Source: Bacillus pumilus (lineage in GTDB: Bacteria > Bacillota > Bacilli > Bacillales > Bacillaceae). Taken from it: DNA of 64,000 bases. A model generated the notes under the pieces. The model searched no databases. It saw only the letters and a program-made list of their open reading frames with translations, and was not told where the DNA came from. The translations under genes and the position numbers were made by a program. The first letter of the stretch is position 1. Every line of letters starts with the position of its first letter. Where the stretch lies: positions 1-64,000 of the forward strand of contig MKZN01000008.1 in assembly GCA_001938995.1 (NCBI GenBank). Reading direction: 5' to 3'. Below are positions 28,668 to 39,665 of this stretch, piece after piece.

Positions 28668-29420
28668 ATGTTATTTCTTCATGACGTATGGGTCAATTGG
28701 TTTGAAGGGGAAGAGAATGGCTATAATGTGTGTCATTTTCATGAGTGGCGTAAGGAGGACAGCGTAGAATTGTTAGATCAAGTGCCCTTACTTAAGGTGC
28801 AGAGTCCTTTGTTTGATTACATAGAAAATGATCTGTCAGAGCTGCCAAAACCGCTACTAGAGTCTGTATTTGAGAAATCATATATTCGGAAAAATCATGA
28901 ACGTCGAAAATTAGAATATTGCTTTGTTGTGACAGATGGTATTCGGATCATAGCTGTAGATACAATTGGCTATTCCATACCTGTGAGAAAGAGCCGTCTG
29001 ATCCCGAGGCAGGAGCAATTGGTGTATGAAATGGTGAAAGACGTGCAGGCAGAGGAATACGAATTTACAACAGACTCACTTGAATCCGCAAAGGAGTATC
29101 ATATCTTGTCATTGCCACCACAGCACATCAGTGGATTAACGAGAAAAGAAAGACAACTGAAGCAGCTCATGTTTATGGCACTCGATCAATTAAAAGGACT
29201 GCAAAACAAAGCGGAAATTGCGTATTGGTATACAGAATGGAATCCACGCATGTACAACCAAATCAAACGAAAGTCATTCGAGGAAATTTGGAATATGCTA
29301 TACAATGAAACAATCGATGGATGGTCTGAAAACCATTTAGCATTCTGTGAAAAAATGATTAAAGGACAGCCATTCTTTGAAAAGCTTTGGGAAATGGAAA
29401 ACGAATCAAAAGTGAATTAG
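28668..29420 (+). CDS. yjbA: YjbA family conserved protein
   Basis: This 250-residue soluble protein matches YjbA (UPF0736/DUF3603-like) by position between app and trpS and by its N-terminus [14 protein letters not shown]. It is rich in aromatic residues and ends in a charged helix. No catalytic motif is evident. ATG 28668 has GTGAGGG 7 nt upstream. It is convergent with trpS and shares a bidirectional terminator with it. Confidence 0.8.
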   Translation: MLFLHDVWVNWFEGEENGYNVCHFHEWRKEDSVELLDQVPLLKVQSPLFDYIENDLSELPKPLLESVFEKSYIRKNHERRKLEYCFVVTDGIRIIAVDTIGYSIPVRKSRLIPRQEQLVYEMVKDVQAEEYEFTTDSLESAKEYHILSLPPQHISGLTRKERQLKQLMFMALDQLKGLQNKAEIAYWYTEWNPRMYNQIKRKSFEEIWNMLYNETIDGWSENHLAFCEKMIKGQPFFEKLWEMENESKVN

Positions 29421-29451
29421 AAAAGCTTGCAGCACTGATGCTGCAAGCTTT

Positions 29452-29453
<2 letters not shown>
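29421..29453 (+). terminator. bidirectional terminator between yjbA and trpS
   Basis: The stem AAAAGCTTGCAGCA / TGCTGCAAGCTTTT is symmetrical, with T runs both ways. Confidence 0.9.
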
Positions 29454-30735
<1,282 letters not shown>

Positions 30736-30766
30736 TTATAAATAAGTGAAAATGAAAAGTCAAAAA

Positions 30767-31120
30767 CTACATATAATAAATAAACAGTAAAATAAACATC
30801 TCAATGAGTAAGCCTAAACCTGTTAGTTTTAAAGTTGAAAATTTGTTTTGAAAAGATGATGACAAATGATTGTTTAAAACTTCATCATCAAGATTCCTCT
30901 GCTTATTTAAAGTTTGGAACACTTTTTGAAAGCTATAAGCTATCCGATCAAAAAACCCACTTCTTATAGTGATTAACGCTAACCAAACGAGCAAAATGAC
31001 CGCAGCTATATAAAAAGTGATGTTAATCATGCTTAATAAAGATATGTGTCCATAAAAGATGAACGATAAAATGAAAACAAGACAATTAGAACTAAGGAAA
31101 AGAATAAAAAACTTGATCAT
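30767..31120 (-). CDS. small membrane protein (DUF3899-like)
   Basis: This 117-residue protein has three likely transmembrane helices: about residues 3-22 and 27-48, and one at the extreme C-terminus. Between the second and third is a basic soluble loop. ATG 31120 has AGGAG 5 nt upstream; GTG 31126 overlaps it. The layout resembles DUF3899 membrane proteins of Bacillus, a tentative link from memory. It stands alone between the trpS leader and opp, and it is not in my recollection of the B. subtilis order. Confidence 0.65.
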   Translation of the reverse strand: MIKFFILFLSSNCLVFILSFIFYGHISLLSMINITFYIAAVILLVWLALITIRSGFFDRIAYSFQKVFQTLNKQRNLDDEVLNNHLSSSFQNKFSTLKLTGLGLLIEMFILLFIYYM

Positions 31121-31482
31121 AATCACTCCTACGCATTAAAACTTTACTGTACTAAAATAGCAATAAATACCTTGAACTCGAGAATTTCACTATATAAGAA
31201 AAGCGAAACAGGTGATGAATTCATCATTCTTACTAGATGACCCAATAACAGTTTACAATTAATCACGAAGATTGCCAATTGTATAGCCACGATCTACTTT
31301 TGGTTAGGTATTTGAGATTACAAAATCAAAGATATTAAATCGCTTTATTTCAATTTTTATCTAAAATACACTGAAAACAGTTGAAGTGTGAAAATTTTCT
31401 TAAAAAAAATGAATGCACAATTACTTATTTGCTAGTATAATAGTTCCTGTAGTTCATTTATGAAGGGGAGGTTAACAACTAG
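31121..31482 (+). promoter_or_regulatory. 362-bp AT-rich upstream region of the opp operon
   Basis: No gene is visible. Near oppA there is a perfect -10 TATAAT at 31436-31441 without a clear -35 at 17 bp. A CodY-like box, AATTTTCTTAAAAAA (31393-31407), matches the consensus AATTTTCWGAAAATT at 12 of 15 positions. Nutrient repression of opp by CodY is plausible but not shown. Confidence 0.5.
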
Positions 31483-33141
31483 ATGAAAAAGTCTAAATTT
31501 TCACTGCTTTTAGTTTTCTTAATTGTGCTGACTGTTTTTGTATCTGCGTGTTCAGGTAATCAAAATAATGATAAAGGCACTGCATCTAAAAATGCAAAAC
31601 AAGAGGCGACAATTTTAGAATCACAAGAAATGCCTGCAATGGATACAATCCAAGCGAGTGATACAATTAGTTTTACAACTATGAATAACGTTTTTGAAGG
31701 TTTGTATCGTTTTAACGATAAAGAAGAATTAGTAGCTGGTATGGCTGATGGGGATCCAGTTGCTAACAAAGACAAAACAGTCTATAACATTAAATTGAAA
31801 GATGCAAAATGGTCTAATGGGGATCCAGTTAAAGCACAAGATTTCGTTTATGCTTGGCAACGTGCTTTAGATCCAGATCAAAAGTCTGAGTATGGTCCTT
31901 ATATGATGGTTGGTAAGATTAAAAATGCCGATAAGGTTTATAATAAAGAAGCAAAACCTGAAGAACTTGGGATTAAAGCTGTTAGTGATAAAGAATTGGA
32001 AATTACACTTGAAAAACCACTTCCATATTTCCAATCGCTTCTTTCATTCCCGACTTTCTATCCAGTAAATGAAAAGTTTGTAAAAGAACAAGGTAAAAAA
32101 TATGCAAAAACTGCAAAGAACCTTGTATACAACGGTCCATTTGAACTTTCTGATTGGGATGGCCCGCAAGCAACAACGTGGGAATACAAAAAGAATGAAA
32201 AATATTGGGATAAACAGAACGTTGCGATGGAGAAACTGACGTTTAAAGTATCAAAAGATCCACAAGCAGCTGCTAACGCATTTGAAGCTGGAGAAGCGGA
32301 TGTTACACCGAAACTATCGACTCCTGCCATCATCTCTCAATATGAAGGTGATAAGCGGTTGAAAAGAGTCCTAGAGCCAACTGTATTCTGGTTAAAAATG
32401 AATCAGGGAAATACTTCTTTAAAGAATGAAAACATTCGTCGTGCAATTGCAACAGCGATTGATAAAGAGGCCTTCGTAAAAGATGTATTGCAAAATGGTT
32501 CAATTGCTGCTTACTATCAAATTCCAAAAGATTTTGTGCAAGATGAAAACGGAAAAGATTTCCGTGAAGGTATGCCTAAGTATTTAGAAACAAACAAAAA
32601 AGAAGCGAAAAAACTTTTTGAAAAAGGCTTAAAAGAATTAGGCACTTCTAAAATCACGCTTAACTATTTAGGGGACGATTCTGAAACAGCTAAAACAATT
32701 GGTTCTTTCATAAAAGATCAACTTGAGAAAACATTGCCAGGTTTAGAAATCAATATGCAAAGTGTTCCTTTCGCTACTCGTATTGATCGAGATAAGAAAG
32801 AAGATTACGACCTGCAAATGGCTGGTTGGGGTCCAGATTACCTAGATCCAATCACATTCTCTGACTTGTTTATTACGGACGGTGGAAACAACAAGATGGG
32901 TTACTCTAGCAAGAAGTATGATCAGTTGTTAAAAGATGCATCTGGTAAGTTAGCAGCTCAGCCTGAAGAGCGTTGGAAAACGTTACAAGAAGTTGAGAAA
33001 GTATTACTTGAAGAAGATGCAGGACTTTCACCAATTTATCAAAGATCGGCTAACTATCTAATTAACGATAGCCTAAAAGGGTTTGTCATCCATAAAGTTG
33101 GACCAGAATTCAGCTACAAATGGTTGAAAATTGAAGGATAA
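31483..33141 (+). CDS. oppA: oligopeptide-binding lipoprotein OppA
   Basis: This 552-residue SBP_bac_5 lipoprotein is the peptide receptor of the Opp permease. The lipobox is FVSACSG. In Bacillus, Opp imports Phr/CSF signalling peptides as well as nutrient peptides, linking it to sporulation and competence. The start ATG has GGGGAGG upstream. It is separated from oppB by 109 nt that include a partial terminator, which would make OppA more abundant than the membrane subunits. Confidence 0.93.
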   Translation: MKKSKFSLLLVFLIVLTVFVSACSGNQNNDKGTASKNAKQEATILESQEMPAMDTIQASDTISFTTMNNVFEGLYRFNDKEELVAGMADGDPVANKDKTVYNIKLKDAKWSNGDPVKAQDFVYAWQRALDPDQKSEYGPYMMVGKIKNADKVYNKEAKPEELGIKAVSDKELEITLEKPLPYFQSLLSFPTFYPVNEKFVKEQGKKYAKTAKNLVYNGPFELSDWDGPQATTWEYKKNEKYWDKQNVAMEKLTFKVSKDPQAAANAFEAGEADVTPKLSTPAIISQYEGDKRLKRVLEPTVFWLKMNQGNTSLKNENIRRAIATAIDKEAFVKDVLQNGSIAAYYQIPKDFVQDENGKDFREGMPKYLETNKKEAKKLFEKGLKELGTSKITLNYLGDDSETAKTIGSFIKDQLEKTLPGLEINMQSVPFATRIDRDKKEDYDLQMAGWGPDYLDPITFSDLFITDGGNNKMGYSSKKYDQLLKDASGKLAAQPEERWKTLQEVEKVLLEEDAGLSPIYQRSANYLINDSLKGFVIHKVGPEFSYKWLKIEG

Positions 33142-33155
33142 GTAACAATTTTATA

Positions 33156-33192
33156 GAAAAGAGAGTGTATTCTCTGAATATACTCTCTTTTT
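33156..33192 (+). terminator. intercistronic terminator/attenuator between oppA and oppB
   Basis: A stem AAAAGAGAGTGTAT / ATATACTCTCTTTT with a T run sits within the operon. Such sites usually let only part of transcription pass on. Confidence 0.8.
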
Positions 33193-33250
33193 CACTGAAA
33201 GAAATGTGTCGGAAAATACAGAAAAAACAGTTTTAACAGGAGGTGCAAGT

Positions 33251-34180
33251 ATGCTGAAATACTTAATTAGACGGGTTGGCTATATGGTCGTCACCCTCTT
33301 TATCATTGTTTCAATTACATTTTTCTTAATGAAACTAATTCCGGGTTCTCCTTTTGTTAATGCACAAAAGTTGTCAGAAGCGCAACAAGCTGTACTTAAT
33401 GCGAAATATGGGCTCGATCAGCCGATACCAGTTCAATACTTTCAGTACGTGATGAATACATTTACCGGGGATTTAGGCGTTTCATTCCAATTCAACAATA
33501 CCTCCGTAACAGAACTTCTATCATATCGAGTAGGACCATCTGCTGTCCTGGGCATTCAAGCGATTATTTTAGGAACGATTGTTGGTATTTTCTTGGGAGT
33601 GATTGGCGCATTAAGGCAGAACACATGGGTGGACTATTCAGCTACTTTCTTAGCAGTCATCGGGAAGTCTATTCCGAGCTTTGTATTCGCTGGATTGCTT
33701 CAGTACTACATTGCAGTGAAACTCGGGCTACTACCAACCCAATTTTGGAATGGATTTGAATATTCAATTTTACCTACAATTGCTTTAGCCATGTTCCCAA
33801 TATCCATTTGTGCTCGTTTTATGAGAACAGAAATGGTCGAAGTGCTAGAGACAGATTATATTTTGCTTGCTAAAGCAAAAGGTGCAGGTTATTTTGAAAT
33901 TGCATTTAAACATGCGATGAGAAATGCATTGATCCCTGTTGTCACAGTACTTGGCCCATTAACTGTTAGTTTAATGACGGGCTCCCTAGTGATTGAAAAG
34001 ATCTTTTCAATACCTGGAATTGGAGAGCAGTTTGTAAAAGCCATTACAGTAAATGACTATCCAGTTATTATGGGTACAACGATCTTATTTGCAGTTCTAT
34101 TTGTTTTTGTTGTATTCGTTGTGGATATTCTCTATGGAATTATCGATCCAAGAATTCGTGTAGCGGGGGGGAATAAATAA
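33251..34180 (+). CDS. oppB: oligopeptide ABC transporter permease OppB
   Basis: This 309-residue permease has the usual OppB architecture with six helices and the EAA loop (DYILLAKAKGAGYFEIAFKHAMRN). ATG 33251 is preferred: AGGAGGTG lies 5-6 nt upstream. A longer frame from 33206 adds 15 unlikely residues across that site. The stop overlaps the oppC start (TAATGA). Confidence 0.93.
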   Translation: MLKYLIRRVGYMVVTLFIIVSITFFLMKLIPGSPFVNAQKLSEAQQAVLNAKYGLDQPIPVQYFQYVMNTFTGDLGVSFQFNNTSVTELLSYRVGPSAVLGIQAIILGTIVGIFLGVIGALRQNTWVDYSATFLAVIGKSIPSFVFAGLLQYYIAVKLGLLPTQFWNGFEYSILPTIALAMFPISICARFMRTEMVEVLETDYILLAKAKGAGYFEIAFKHAMRNALIPVVTVLGPLTVSLMTGSLVIEKIFSIPGIGEQFVKAITVNDYPVIMGTTILFAVLFVFVVFVVDILYGIIDPRIRVAGGNK

Positions 34181-35208
34181 TGAAGCAACACGATGAAAAT
34201 ATTGATAAAAGTTTATTTGAGCCCGCTGGTGTTGATTCAATTTCTGCTGAAAAAATTGAAAAACCGAGCTTAAATTATTGGCAAGATGCATGGCTTAGAA
34301 TTAAAAAGAATAAAGCGGCAATTGTCAGTATGGTCGTTTTGGTTTTAATTATTTTAATGGCTCTAGTAGGACCATTAATTAGTGGAAAAGATTTTAGTAC
34401 TCAAACAACATCCGAAGCAAATTTGCCTCCTAGAATTCAAGGAATAGAGCATATTGGATTTTTACCATTTACTGGTGAAAGAACGTTGAAAAATGGTGAT
34501 GTTGTTAATCCATATGAACAAAAAGGAATTGAACAATACTACTGGTTCGGTACTGATAACCTTGGGCGTGACCTATTTACTCGTGTTTGGAAAGGCACCC
34601 AAATCTCTCTGCTTATTGCTGTTGTTGCAGCTGTAATTGATTTAATTATAGGTGTTGCTTATGGTGCTATCTCTGGTTATTTCGGTGGGAAAATTGATAA
34701 TATCATGCAACGTATTCTAGAGATCTTAATGGGAATTCCAAACTTAATCGTTGTCATATTAATGATTCTCATTTTAAAGCCAGGGATTATTCCAATTATT
34801 ATTGCCCTAAGTATTACCGGTTGGATCAGTATGGCGAGGGTTGTACGTGCTCAAGTCATGAAGCTGAAAGAACAGGAATATGTATTAGCTGCTAGAACAT
34901 TGGGTTTGAACAACTTTAAAATTATTTTTAAGCATATGTTGCCTAACTTAACAGGTGTAATGATTATCAATACAATGTTCACCATTCCTAGTGCCATCTT
35001 TTTCGAAGCATTCTTGAGTTTTATTGGACTAGGTCTTCAAGAACCTCAAGCTTCACTAGGAACCTTAATTGATGATGGATTTAAATCTATGATCGCTTTC
35101 CCATATCAGATGGTTTATCCAGCGATAATCATTAGTGTTATCATGATCGTCTTTAACCTTGTTGCTGACGGTGTTAGAGATGCACTTGATCCGAAAATGA
35201 AAGATTAG
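34180..35208 (+). CDS. oppC: oligopeptide ABC transporter permease OppC
   Basis: This 342-residue permease has a cytosolic N-terminus (about 40 residues), then six helices with a large extracytoplasmic insertion after helix 1. The EAA loop is EYVLAARTLGLNNFKIIFKHMLPN. It starts one base inside the oppB stop. It pairs with OppB to form the channel. Confidence 0.92.
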   Translation: MKQHDENIDKSLFEPAGVDSISAEKIEKPSLNYWQDAWLRIKKNKAAIVSMVVLVLIILMALVGPLISGKDFSTQTTSEANLPPRIQGIEHIGFLPFTGERTLKNGDVVNPYEQKGIEQYYWFGTDNLGRDLFTRVWKGTQISLLIAVVAAVIDLIIGVAYGAISGYFGGKIDNIMQRILEILMGIPNLIVVILMILILKPGIIPIIIALSITGWISMARVVRAQVMKLKEQEYVLAARTLGLNNFKIIFKHMLPNLTGVMIINTMFTIPSAIFFEAFLSFIGLGLQEPQASLGTLIDDGFKSMIAFPYQMVYPAIIISVIMIVFNLVADGVRDALDPKMKD

Positions 35209-35223
35209 TATGGGGTGGTGAGA

Positions 35224-36288
35224 ATGATGAATAAACAAGAAACCATTTTAAAAGTAAATGATTTGAATATATCATTTCACACGTTTGCTGGTGAAGTGAA
35301 GGCGATACGTGGTGTGAATTTTGAATTAAAAAAAGGTGAAACACTAGCTATAGTTGGAGAGTCAGGATCAGGTAAATCGGTTACATCAAAGTCAATCATG
35401 GGTCTTCTTCCTAAATCTAATTCAGAGGTAAAAAAGGGAGAAATCTTGTTTCAAGATAAAGACTTAACGAAACTTTCTGATAAACAGTTGCAGAAAGTAC
35501 GAGGAAAAGATATAGCCATGGTCTTTCAAGATCCAATGACTTCTTTGAATCCTACGATGACGATTGGAAAGCAAATTATAGAACCGATTTTAAAACATCA
35601 AAATGTGAGCAAAGAAGATGCAAAGAAACGGGCACTTGAGCTTCTAGAACTTGTGGGAATTCCTAAACCTAAACAGAGATTCAAACAATATCCTCATCAA
35701 TTTTCTGGCGGTATGAGACAAAGAGTTGTCGTTGCCATTGCACTAGCTTGTAATCCAAAAATTTTAATTGCTGATGAGCCTACTACAGCATTAGATGTAA
35801 CGATTCAAGCACAGATCTTAGAGCTAATGAAAGATCTTCAAAAGAAGATTGAGACATCGATTATCTTTATAACGCATGATCTAGGTGTTGTTGCAAATGT
35901 AGCCGATCGTGTTGCGGTTATGTATGGTGGACAAATTGTAGAAATTGGTACAGTTGATGAGATATTCTATAATCCGAAACACCCTTATACTTGGGGTTTG
36001 TTAAGCTCTATGCCGAGTCTTGATTCAAATGAAGAAAAGTTATATGCAATTCCTGGGACGCCTCCAGATTTGTTAAATCCCCCAAAAGGGGATCCATTTG
36101 CTGCTAGAAATCAATATGCAATGAAAATTGATTTTGAACAGCAACCACCTTTTTATCAAGTGTCAGAAACTCACTATGCAGCCACGTGGTTATTACACCC
36201 AAATGCACCTAAAGTAGAACCTCCTGAATCAATTAAACAAAGGATGGAACATTTCAAAGTGCAAAAAGGGGGGGCTAATATTGAGTGA
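35224..36288 (+). CDS. oppD: oligopeptide ABC transporter ATP-binding protein OppD
   Basis: This ABC ATPase of about 354 residues shows Walker A GESGSGKS, signature [15 protein letters not shown] and Walker [12 protein letters not shown]. The start is one of two adjacent ATGs (35224 or 35227) after GGGGTGG; I list the first. The C-terminal OppD extension has no cysteine cluster, unlike AppD. It overlaps oppF by 8 nt. Confidence 0.92.
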   Translation: MMNKQETILKVNDLNISFHTFAGEVKAIRGVNFELKKGETLAIVGESGSGKSVTSKSIMGLLPKSNSEVKKGEILFQDKDLTKLSDKQLQKVRGKDIAMVFQDPMTSLNPTMTIGKQIIEPILKHQNVSKEDAKKRALELLELVGIPKPKQRFKQYPHQFSGGMRQRVVVAIALACNPKILIADEPTTALDVTIQAQILELMKDLQKKIETSIIFITHDLGVVANVADRVAVMYGGQIVEIGTVDEIFYNPKHPYTWGLLSSMPSLDSNEEKLYAIPGTPPDLLNPPKGDPFAARNQYAMKIDFEQQPPFYQVSETHYAATWLLHPNAPKVEPPESIKQRMEHFKVQKGGANIE

Positions 36289-37207
36289 AAAAGATGTTAT
36301 TTTACAAGTTGAAAATCTCAAGCAATATTTCAATATCGGTAAACCAAATGAAGTAAGAGCTGTTGATGATGTTAGCTTCGAGATTTATCGTGGTGAAACT
36401 TTGGGACTTGTTGGAGAGTCTGGGTGCGGAAAATCAACAACCGGAAGATCAATCATTCGATTATACAATGCAACAGATGGACAGGTGATTTTTAATGGAC
36501 GGAATGTACATGATAAAAAATCAACTGCTGATCTTAAACAATTTAACCGAAAAATGCAAATGATCTTTCAAGATCCATATGCCTCTCTCAACCCAAGAAT
36601 GAAAGTGATTGACATCATTGCAGAGGGCATTGACATTCATGGTCTTGCGAATTCAAAAAAGGCGCGTAAAGAGCGTGTGTATCAATTACTTGAAACAGTT
36701 GGCTTGAATAAAGAACATGCGAATCGATATCCACATGAATTTTCTGGTGGACAAAGGCAGCGTATTGGAATTGCACGTGCACTGGCAGTTGAGCCGGACT
36801 TCATCATTGCCGATGAACCAATCTCAGCACTAGATGTGTCAATTCAAGCGCAGGTTGTCAATTTAATGAAAGAACTTCAAGAAGAAAAAGGATTAACGTA
36901 TTTATTCATTGCTCATGACCTTTCCATGGTGAAATACATCAGTGACCGTATTGGTGTCATGTATTTTGGGAAATTGGTTGAGCTGGCACCAGCGAATGAA
37001 TTATATGAAAATCCGCTTCACCCATATACAAAATCATTACTATCTGCGATCCCGCTTCCAGATCCAGATTATGAGCGTAACCGTAAACGCATTAAGTACG
37101 ATCCATCTATTCACAAAGGGACAAACACGGAGTTTCGTGAAGTGAAACCAGGTCACTTTGTCAGTTGTACAGAAGAAGAATTCAAAGAACTCAAAGCCAA
37201 ACAATAA
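36281..37207 (+). CDS. oppF: oligopeptide ABC transporter ATP-binding protein OppF
   Basis: This 308-residue ABC ATPase has Walker A GESGCGKS, signature [15 protein letters not shown] and Walker [12 protein letters not shown]. It begins with TTG after a long GGGGGGG tract and overlaps the oppD stop. OppD and OppF together drive peptide uptake. A terminator follows. Confidence 0.92.
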   Translation: MSEKDVILQVENLKQYFNIGKPNEVRAVDDVSFEIYRGETLGLVGESGCGKSTTGRSIIRLYNATDGQVIFNGRNVHDKKSTADLKQFNRKMQMIFQDPYASLNPRMKVIDIIAEGIDIHGLANSKKARKERVYQLLETVGLNKEHANRYPHEFSGGQRQRIGIARALAVEPDFIIADEPISALDVSIQAQVVNLMKELQEEKGLTYLFIAHDLSMVKYISDRIGVMYFGKLVELAPANELYENPLHPYTKSLLSAIPLPDPDYERNRKRIKYDPSIHKGTNTEFREVKPGHFVSCTEEEFKELKAKQ

Positions 37208-37215
37208 ATTGACTC

Positions 37216-37246
37216 TAGAAGCACTGCTTGTCAGTGCTTCTTTTTG
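37216..37246 (+). terminator. terminator of the opp operon
   Basis: The stem AGAAGCACTG / CAGTGCTTCT is followed by TTTTGTTTT. Confidence 0.88.
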
Positions 37247-37248
37247 TT

Positions 37249-37479
37249 TTACAAATAAAATGGTGATTTCCAGTTAGGAAACGGGAAAAAGAAGTCCGGC
37301 GCACGATGTAACTCTTTTTCATCATGTTTCAAGACGCGATGACATTGATCTTGTTTGTCAGCTTTTACATACTGATGAATCGTTCGATATAAAACTTTTT
37401 TTGCTTTGTTAGAAAAAAAGTGAAACCACTGGTGATATTGTTGCGTCTTACTAGTACAGGCGTTTAAATAGCAGAACAA
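37249..37479 (-). CDS. unrecognised ORF or gene remnant, 76 codons
   Basis: The frame is open from a TTG at 37479 to the stop at 37249 and encodes a protein rich in Phe, His, Lys and Gln (FHFFSNKAKKVLYRTIHQYV, APDFFFPFPN). There is no ribosome-binding site before the TTG, and the frame stays open upstream without another start, into the yjbC start region. It could be the remnant of a longer gene or a chance frame. It occupies the opp-yjbC gap, where B. subtilis has yjbB. Function unknown. Confidence 0.35.
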   Translation of the reverse strand: MFCYLNACTSKTQQYHQWFHFFSNKAKKVLYRTIHQYVKADKQDQCHRVLKHDEKELHRAPDFFFPFPNWKSPFYL

Positions 37480-37530
37480 TCGGGAATATCTAAGGAAGTG
37501 GTTCTTAACTATAGCACAAGGAGCGAATCC

Positions 37531-38109
37531 ATGAATTGGTATGAAAAGCTCAGTGAATACTTCCCAATAGAAGAAATGAAGTCAAAAGAGCATATGGAAG
37601 CTTTGTTAAAGGAAAGAAGTGAGATTTATCATAAAGAGGAAGGGCCTCATCATGTGATGATGTATGCCGAGTTTGATTCTTTCATCTTCATTGATTATCT
37701 CTTCGTTTCCAAAGATGCAAGAGGTGAAGGCCTCGGAACAAAGCTCATTCATAAGCTGAAAGAAAAAAAGAAACCGATCTTGCTTGAGGTCGAGCCTGTA
37801 GATGAAGATGATGCCGATACTGCAAAACGCCTAAAATTTTATCAAAGAGAGCACTTCAAGCATGCTGAATCCATCGGATATAAACGCAGGTCACTTGCCA
37901 CCAATGAAGTGAACCGAATGGAGATACTCTATTGGTCACCTCTAACTGATCATGAGGAAGAGATCATGGAGGCGATGAGGAAAACATACGAAAGAATTCA
38001 TACGTATAAAGATGAACAATGGTATGGAGAGTCGTATGAGGATGTTGACGATGTGTTAAAGGTCATTGAAGCGAAGAAACAAAAAAATATTTTCGATCAT
38101 CTCGACTAA
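37531..38109 (+). CDS. yjbC: YjbC, GNAT-family acetyltransferase
   Basis: This 192-residue protein has a GCN5-type acetyltransferase fold. The acetyl-CoA loop is in ARGEGLGTKLIHKLKE near residue 70, and the strand before it is FIFIDYLFVSKDA. ATG 37531 has AAGGAG 7 nt upstream; a longer frame from 37498 lacks one. In B. subtilis yjbC is cotranscribed with spx and is needed for salt tolerance. Substrate unknown. Confidence 0.87.
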   Translation: MNWYEKLSEYFPIEEMKSKEHMEALLKERSEIYHKEEGPHHVMMYAEFDSFIFIDYLFVSKDARGEGLGTKLIHKLKEKKKPILLEVEPVDEDDADTAKRLKFYQREHFKHAESIGYKRRSLATNEVNRMEILYWSPLTDHEEEIMEAMRKTYERIHTYKDEQWYGESYEDVDDVLKVIEAKKQKNIFDHLD

Positions 38110-38187
38110 ATGAGAATGTTGAGACATCATCAACACCACAAAATGAATAAATTGTCTAGTTTTTGTCACAAAAATTGCAAGAAAACC

Positions 38188-38224
38188 TGTTCATACTTAC
38201 TTTTTTATAGTATAATCACTATAA
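38188..38224 (+). promoter_or_regulatory. spx promoter with PerR-like box
   Basis: A perfect -10 TATAAT (38211-38216) has a weak -35 TGTTCA at 17 bp. The sequence GTATAATCACTATAA (38210-38224) matches the PerR box TTATAATNATTATAA at 13 of 15 positions by my count, overlapping the -10. In B. subtilis spx has its own intergenic promoter repressed by PerR and YodB, so this fits known peroxide/thiol control. Confidence 0.7.
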
Positions 38225-38300
38225 AGATTACTTATTTAGAACAATTTTAATTTAAGAATACAGATCAATATTCATTCTACAAATTGAGGAGTGAAGATTT

Positions 38301-38696
38301 ATGGTAACATTATACACATCACCAAGCTGTACATCATGTAGAAAAGCAAGAGCGTGGTTAGAGGAGCACAATATTCCATATCAAGAGAGAAATATTTTTT
38401 CTGAGCCTCTTTCAATCGACGAAATCAAAGAAATTCTTCGAATGACTGAAGATGGCACTGATGAAATTATCTCAACACGTTCTAAAGTATTCCAAAAGCT
38501 AAATGTAAATGTTGAGACGATGCCGCTTCAACAATTGTATAAACTCATCAATGAGCATCCAGGTCTTTTAAGACGTCCGATTATATTGGACGAAAAACGA
38601 TTACAAGTTGGGTACAATGAAGATGAAATTAGACGTTTCCTACCAAGAACGGTTCGTACTTTCCAACTAAAAGAAGCTCAGCGACTTGCTAACTAA
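38301..38696 (+). CDS. spx: Spx, redox-sensing global transcription regulator
   Basis: This 131-residue ArsC-like protein binds the alpha C-terminal domain of RNA polymerase and switches the thiol-stress response on. The redox switch is the CxxC pair Cys10/Cys13 (SPSCTSC), and Gly52 sits in TEDGTDE. The length equals that of B. subtilis Spx. Its degradation by ClpXP depends on SpxH, encoded 7 kb downstream, and MecA also lies nearby. A perfect palindromic terminator follows. Confidence 0.97.
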   Translation: MVTLYTSPSCTSCRKARAWLEEHNIPYQERNIFSEPLSIDEIKEILRMTEDGTDEIISTRSKVFQKLNVNVETMPLQQLYKLINEHPGLLRRPIILDEKRLQVGYNEDEIRRFLPRTVRTFQLKEAQRLAN

Positions 38697-38705
38697 TAGA
38701 AAAAC

Positions 38706-38736
38706 GAAAAGCTGCCGAATATTCGGCAGCTTTTAT
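38706..38736 (+). terminator. bidirectional terminator between spx and yjbE
   Basis: The perfect 14-bp palindrome AAAAGCTGCCGAAT / ATTCGGCAGCTTTT ends both convergent genes. Confidence 0.92.
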
Positions 38737-39402
38737 TTATTGATGTTCAGCGGTATGCTCATAAAATAAGCTAGCTAAAATAACAGTTGCGACGGTTAAG
38801 AATGGAAGCAGAAATCCAAGAGTAGCATGCTGCTCTATAAATTCATTTAATTTCACTTCTCGGACAATCATTTCCCCACCAGTAAAAGCTAAAAGAGCAC
38901 TCCCACCATATAAAAGGAACGGAAATTTGCTGAATGCTGTATGAATGAGCTTACTTCCCCAAATAATAATAGGCACTGAAATCATCAAGCCGATTGCTGT
39001 CAGCACCATGTTTCCTTTCGCAGCGCCTGCAACAGCAATGACATTATCAAGTGACATAAAGAGATCGGCAATTACAATTGTTTGGATAGCACGCCAAAGG
39101 GAGCCGCTACTTTTAATCCGAATGGATTCTTTCTTTTGTTCAATTACCAGGTTGTATCCTATATAAAGGAGAAAAAGGCCGCCGATGAATTGCAAATAAG
39201 GAATGGTCAATAAATAAACAGCAGCACCTGTCATTGTAATCCGCATTAGCACTGCCAAAAGTGTGCCGATCCATATGGCTTTATTTCGTTTATCATTGGA
39301 TAGGCTTCGACTGGCCATTGCGATGATCAACGCATTATCTCCGCCTAATATGAGGTCTATGCCAATAATCATGAGTAAGGATACCATCCACTCGGTTTCC
39401 AT
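38737..39402 (-). CDS. yjbE: YjbE, TerC-family membrane protein
   Basis: This 221-residue protein has about seven hydrophobic helices with the two acidic TerC motifs, IGIDLILGGDNALIIA and DLFMSLDNVIAVAGAAKG. TerC proteins export metal ions such as manganese, some for secreted metalloenzymes. ATG 39402 lies 6 nt after GGGGTG; GTG 39411 overlaps that site. It is convergent with spx. The specific ion is not known from sequence. Confidence 0.87.
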   Translation of the reverse strand: METEWMVSLLMIIGIDLILGGDNALIIAMASRSLSNDKRNKAIWIGTLLAVLMRITMTGAAVYLLTIPYLQFIGGLFLLYIGYNLVIEQKKESIRIKSSGSLWRAIQTIVIADLFMSLDNVIAVAGAAKGNMVLTAIGLMISVPIIIWGSKLIHTAFSKFPFLLYGGSALLAFTGGEMIVREVKLNEFIEQHATLGFLLPFLTVATVILASLFYEHTAEHQ

Positions 39403-39665
39403 CCAGTTCACCCCATTTCACTAATATAGCTCGTACAACCAATATATGAGGATCATTCAAATATATGTTTCTGTAAGTTTTCTCTGTAAAAAATGCGTTT
39501 TTATTTCTTTTATTTATGTTTTATCATAAAATAGACAGTACAAAGTAATACCTCATTCTTTAAGCGGTTAACATGTAGACGGAACGGGTAAAGTGTAGTA
39601 AAGTACTATTAATTGGGAGCTTGTATGTCCCTTCAACATCTTATATAGAAGGGAAGGTTGGCAAA

